In this document: positions 33,185 through 35,533 of the stretch, in pieces | Layout: each line of letters begins with the position of its first letter | How positions within the stretch are numbered: the first letter of the stretch is position 1 | Source: Desulfovibrionaceae bacterium | Lineage (GTDB): Bacteria > Desulfobacterota > Desulfovibrionia > Desulfovibrionales > Desulfovibrionaceae | DNA: 35,533 nt | Assembly (NCBI GenBank): GCA_009782775.1 | Contig: WRIL01000020.1 | Location: forward strand, 1-35,533 | Reading direction: 5' to 3' | Notes under the pieces: generated by a model | What the model was told of the DNA's origin: nothing | What the model saw: the letters and a program-made list of their open reading frames with translations, nothing else | Database searches by the model: none | Program-made: the position numbers and the translations under genes

Positions 33185-34801
33185 TATTTTGGGGATTGCC
33201 TCGATGTACTGCGCAATTTATCTTATGAAAGCGTTGACCTGATTTATCTTGACCCGCCATTCAATTCAAAAGCTGATTACAATATTCTCTATAAAAACCC
33301 TGCCGGTGATAAAAGTAAATCGCAAATTGAAGTATTTCAAGATACTTGGCACTGGAATGAACAGTCTGAGCAAGAATTTACCAATATTTTGAAACAAAAA
33401 AATACTGATGTTTCCGCGCTACTCACCGCTATGAGAAGTTTTCTTGGTGTAAATGATATGATGGCTTATCTTGTTATGATGACAGGCCGTTTGTTGGAAT
33501 TGTACAGAATTTTGAAGCCAACCGGCAGTTTATACTTACACTGTGATCCGACAGCTAGTCATTATTTGAAAATTGTAATGGATTCTGTGTTCGGGAAAGA
33601 GAATTATAAAAACTGTATAAGCTGGAAAAGGAGCGGAAGAAGATCAAGTATAAGTAAAAGTTATAGACGCGCACATGATGAACTACTTTTTTACAAGAGA
33701 TCAGATAGCTTTTATTTTAATATTCAATATGAAGAATTTGATGAAACATTATTAAAAGCGTATAACAAATGCGATGCTAGAGGAGATTATCAATCAGTAC
33801 CACTGATGGCAAGTGGCATACGCAAAGGGGAAACAGGACAAATTTGGCGTGGATATGATCCCAATATTCGTGGTAGGTCTGGAATGCACTGGCTTACCAC
33901 CCATGATAAACTTGAAAAATATGTGAAACAAGGCTTGGTAGAGTTTCCAACTAAAGAAAATGGAGTGCCGCGGTTGAAATACTACCTCGATCAAAACAAA
34001 GGCATTCCTCTTTCTGATTTTTGGGATGACATAAGTTTGATCCATTCAATGGGATCAGAATCTCTTGGGTACCCCACCCAAAAGCCTCTTGCCTTGCTGG
34101 AGCGCATTATTCAAGCCAGTAGCAATGAAGGCGACATCGTCTTAGACCCTTTCTGTGGTTGTGGCACGGCTGTTCACGCCGCACAAAAACTTAACCGCCG
34201 TTGGATAGGCATAGATATTACCCATCTTGCCATAAGCCTCATTGAAAAACGTTTGCGGGATGCTTTTCCGGATGTGCAGTATGATGTACATGGTACTCCA
34301 AAAGACATTGAAGGCGCATATGATCTTGCAATGCGTGGCAAATATCAGTTTGAATGGTGGGCCTGTTCGCTTGTAAATGCTCAACCATATAAAGATAAAA
34401 AGAAAGGCGCGGATGGCGGTATAGATGGTATTATCTATTTTCAGGATGAACACAATGCCCAGCCGAAAAAAATCATTGTTTCAGTGAAAGGCGGAAAAAA
34501 TATAGATGTAAAAATGATCCGCGAACTTGCCCACGTTATTGATAAAGAAAAAGCCGAAATAGGGCTTTTTGTTGCCCTTGAAAAACCGACAAAACCTATG
34601 AAAACAGAGGCGATAGCGAAAGGACTTTACTCCTGCCCGCATAATGGAAAACAATATCCCAAAATACAAATCCTCACCATTAGGGGCTTGCTAGAAGGAA
34701 CGGAAAGGCCGGAGTACACCGATTTGCAAAGTGGGAGCCTGACTTTTAAAAAAGCAGAACGCGCCAAAATTGCAGGCCCTAGTCAGGCGACATTATTATA
34801 A
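33170..34801 (+). CDS. Beta-class DNA methyltransferase (N4-C/N6-A) with C-terminal endonuclease-like domain
   Basis: The 543-aa protein opens LYFGDCLDVLRNL, then has catalytic motif IV DPPF (28-31) before the SAM-binding motif I DPFCGCGT (326-333), the beta order typical of type III-like modification enzymes. After about residue 395 a second domain contains GGIDG (D419) and VSVKGG (K440), resembling Mrr-like PD-(D/E)XK nucleases although the residue before VK is Ser, not Glu/Gln. Such fusions are widespread, and the second domain may be active or only structural. It methylates an unknown DNA site. The gene is AT-rich, unlike its left neighbours, which suggests horizontal acquisition. No separate restriction gene is in the window. 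The start sits in a hairpin and has only a weak ribosome binding site. Confidence 0.88.
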   Translation: MKNALYFGDCLDVLRNLSYESVDLIYLDPPFNSKADYNILYKNPAGDKSKSQIEVFQDTWHWNEQSEQEFTNILKQKNTDVSALLTAMRSFLGVNDMMAYLVMMTGRLLELYRILKPTGSLYLHCDPTASHYLKIVMDSVFGKENYKNCISWKRSGRRSSISKSYRRAHDELLFYKRSDSFYFNIQYEEFDETLLKAYNKCDARGDYQSVPLMASGIRKGETGQIWRGYDPNIRGRSGMHWLTTHDKLEKYVKQGLVEFPTKENGVPRLKYYLDQNKGIPLSDFWDDISLIHSMGSESLGYPTQKPLALLERIIQASSNEGDIVLDPFCGCGTAVHAAQKLNRRWIGIDITHLAISLIEKRLRDAFPDVQYDVHGTPKDIEGAYDLAMRGKYQFEWWACSLVNAQPYKDKKKGADGGIDGIIYFQDEHNAQPKKIIVSVKGGKNIDVKMIRELAHVIDKEKAEIGLFVALEKPTKPMKTEAIAKGLYSCPHNGKQYPKIQILTIRGLLEGTERPEYTDLQSGSLTFKKAERAKIAGPSQATLL

Positions 34802-34898
34802 TAATATCTTCAAGCATATAATTCCTCACAATACGCATTTTTGTTTCAAGTTTTTCATTGTTTTCTATAATATTCCCCTTGATTTCAATAGCAATTCG

Positions 34899-34927
34899 CA
34901 TGATTATATTAAAACAGTATAATCATG
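34899..34927. repeat. Inverted repeat downstream of the methyltransferase gene
   Basis: CATGATTATA and TATAATCATG are perfect 10-bp arms separated by nine bases. No T tract follows on either side at the right distance, so it is not a clear terminator. An operator or a mobile-element end remnant is possible. The rest of 34802-35075 (274 bases) is AT-rich; I see no other feature in it apart from the open frame noted for the next gene. Confidence 0.55.
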
Positions 34928-35075
34928 TGGGATGATATTTATGTTCTCAAAAAATTGATATTGACGTAAGCTTAAAAGTGACCTAATTTTCAATTCAAGA
35001 CAAAATGTTTATACTGTTCAAGATGTACAATACGATAAATGGGTTAAAATTTGGGGTGAACATGCCTACATTCCT

Positions 35076-35348
35076 TTGAACAAAAATGGAAATGAAGACA
35101 CAAGCCTGATAACTGACGATCTACAAACACAAGATGAAGAACGCAGGAAGGCAATTTTGAAAGAAGATGAGGCGCGTGGGGATGTGGCCCTCATTGAAGC
35201 CTATGAAGCTGGATGCTTAACCTGCGGAATTGCGGCCATGCCGGACGACGGCAGATCGTTCTTAGGGGAAAAAACTTGGCGAAAAATTCAAAATTTTACG
35301 GCTATGCGGGACGAGTTGCCGAGGCCCGGAAAAAAGCCCAAATATTGA
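35076..35348 (+). CDS. Small unknown ORF, possibly the 3' remnant of a longer gene
   Basis: From TTG 35076 the frame encodes 90 residues, Glu/Asp-rich then basic, with a CLTCG motif and no membrane segment. I do not recognise it. The same frame is open back to 34965 and reads like coding sequence (VYTVQDVQYDKWVKIWGEHAY), but no usual start codon lies in that stretch. Either translation starts at the TTG, which lacks a good ribosome binding site, or this is the tail of a gene broken by a frameshift or deletion around 34940-34980. Composition is AT-rich like the methyltransferase gene upstream. Confidence 0.4.
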   Translation: MNKNGNEDTSLITDDLQTQDEERRKAILKEDEARGDVALIEAYEAGCLTCGIAAMPDDGRSFLGEKTWRKIQNFTAMRDELPRPGKKPKY

Positions 35349-35421
35349 TTATGCTGTTTTCATAAAAATTAAGAACTTGAAACTGGGGCACTACCGAAGT
35401 ATGTCCATAAGCATAAAAACC

Positions 35422-35533
35422 CTAGGCCACCTTTCTCCTGAACATGGCGTAGGCAATGGCCGTGCTGCCGGCGATAATGGCCAGCATGGGCCATATGCTC
35501 TGCCAGAGCACATGGATGCCCGCGTCTTTCAGG
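35422..35533 (-). CDS. C-terminal end of an ABC-2-type membrane permease (truncated by window edge)
   Basis: The last 37 codons of a minus-strand gene run in from the right edge and stop at TAG 35424-35422. They form a hydrophobic helix (IWPMLAIIAGSTAIAYAMF) followed by a basic tail RRKVA, the usual C-terminus of ABC-2 permeases of the YhhJ/YbhR type. The segment is GC-rich, so the ordinary chromosomal background resumes here and the AT-rich patch ends before about 35420. The assignment rests on this short tail only. Confidence 0.55.
   Translation of the reverse strand, partial: LKDAGIHVLWQSIWPMLAIIAGSTAIAYAMFRRKVA

Overview
The window is a GC-rich bacterial chromosome segment with a short AT-rich patch near the right end. 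The gene content suggests a Gram-negative anaerobe or facultative anaerobe, most likely a deltaproteobacterium (Desulfobacterota, possibly Desulfovibrio-like). Pointers are a fused FAD/Fe-S D-lactate/glycolate dehydrogenase-type protein, a four-subunit quinol:fumarate reductase, the MEP isoprenoid pathway, a TonB-like protein and Sec/Tat-exported periplasmic electron-transfer proteins. The species cannot be named from the sequence alone.

Layout. (1) Positions 2-22014, plus strand: twenty tightly packed, often overlapping genes. They encode a 5'-truncated FAD/Fe-S oxidoreductase, RuvX, MltG, IspG, ProS, XseA, an M23 peptidase, XseB, IspA, Dxs, a short RdgC-like protein and an unknown partner, two DppB/DppC-type permeases, a CgeB-like glycosyltransferase, RecN and FrdABCD. 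The themes are housekeeping: isoprenoid precursors (ispG, ispA, dxs), DNA repair and recombination (ruvX, xseA, xseB, rdgC-like, recN), cell wall (mltG, M23) and anaerobic respiration (frd). (2) Positions 22016-31381, minus strand: a respiratory gene set read from a good sigma70-type promoter at about 31415-31444. In order it encodes a Tat-type Rieske protein, cytochrome b6-like protein, subunit IV fused to cytochrome c, a divergent Sec-type NosZ-like protein, a second full-length cytochrome b with a C-terminal heme c, and a LolCDE/MacB-type ABC module (two FtsX permeases and one ATPase) interleaved with a small NTF2-like protein and a membrane-anchored Asp-box propeller. (3) Positions 31535-32939, plus strand: a TonB-like protein and an unknown Pro-rich-tailed protein. 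(4) Positions about 32940-35400: an AT-rich, probably acquired patch with a DNA methyltransferase carrying a C-terminal nuclease-like domain, its unusual leader, and a small unknown or broken ORF. (5) At the right edge, the C-terminal end of an ABC-2-type permease on the minus strand.

Two places deserve most attention. First, the NosZ-like protein keeps every CuA ligand and six of the seven CuZ histidines, but the second His of the canonical His-His pair is Glu. It sits in a cluster without nosD, nosF, nosY or nosL and next to a different ABC system, so it may be a divergent N2O reductase or a related copper enzyme with another substrate or maturation route. Second, the methyltransferase start codon sits in the loop of an 11-bp hairpin and overlaps (TGATG) the end of a frame that would be read only if an upstream (CT)11 tract, inside a small leader ORF with a strong ribosome binding site, changed length by +1 or -2 units. 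This looks like a phase-variable translational-coupling switch that is OFF in this copy.
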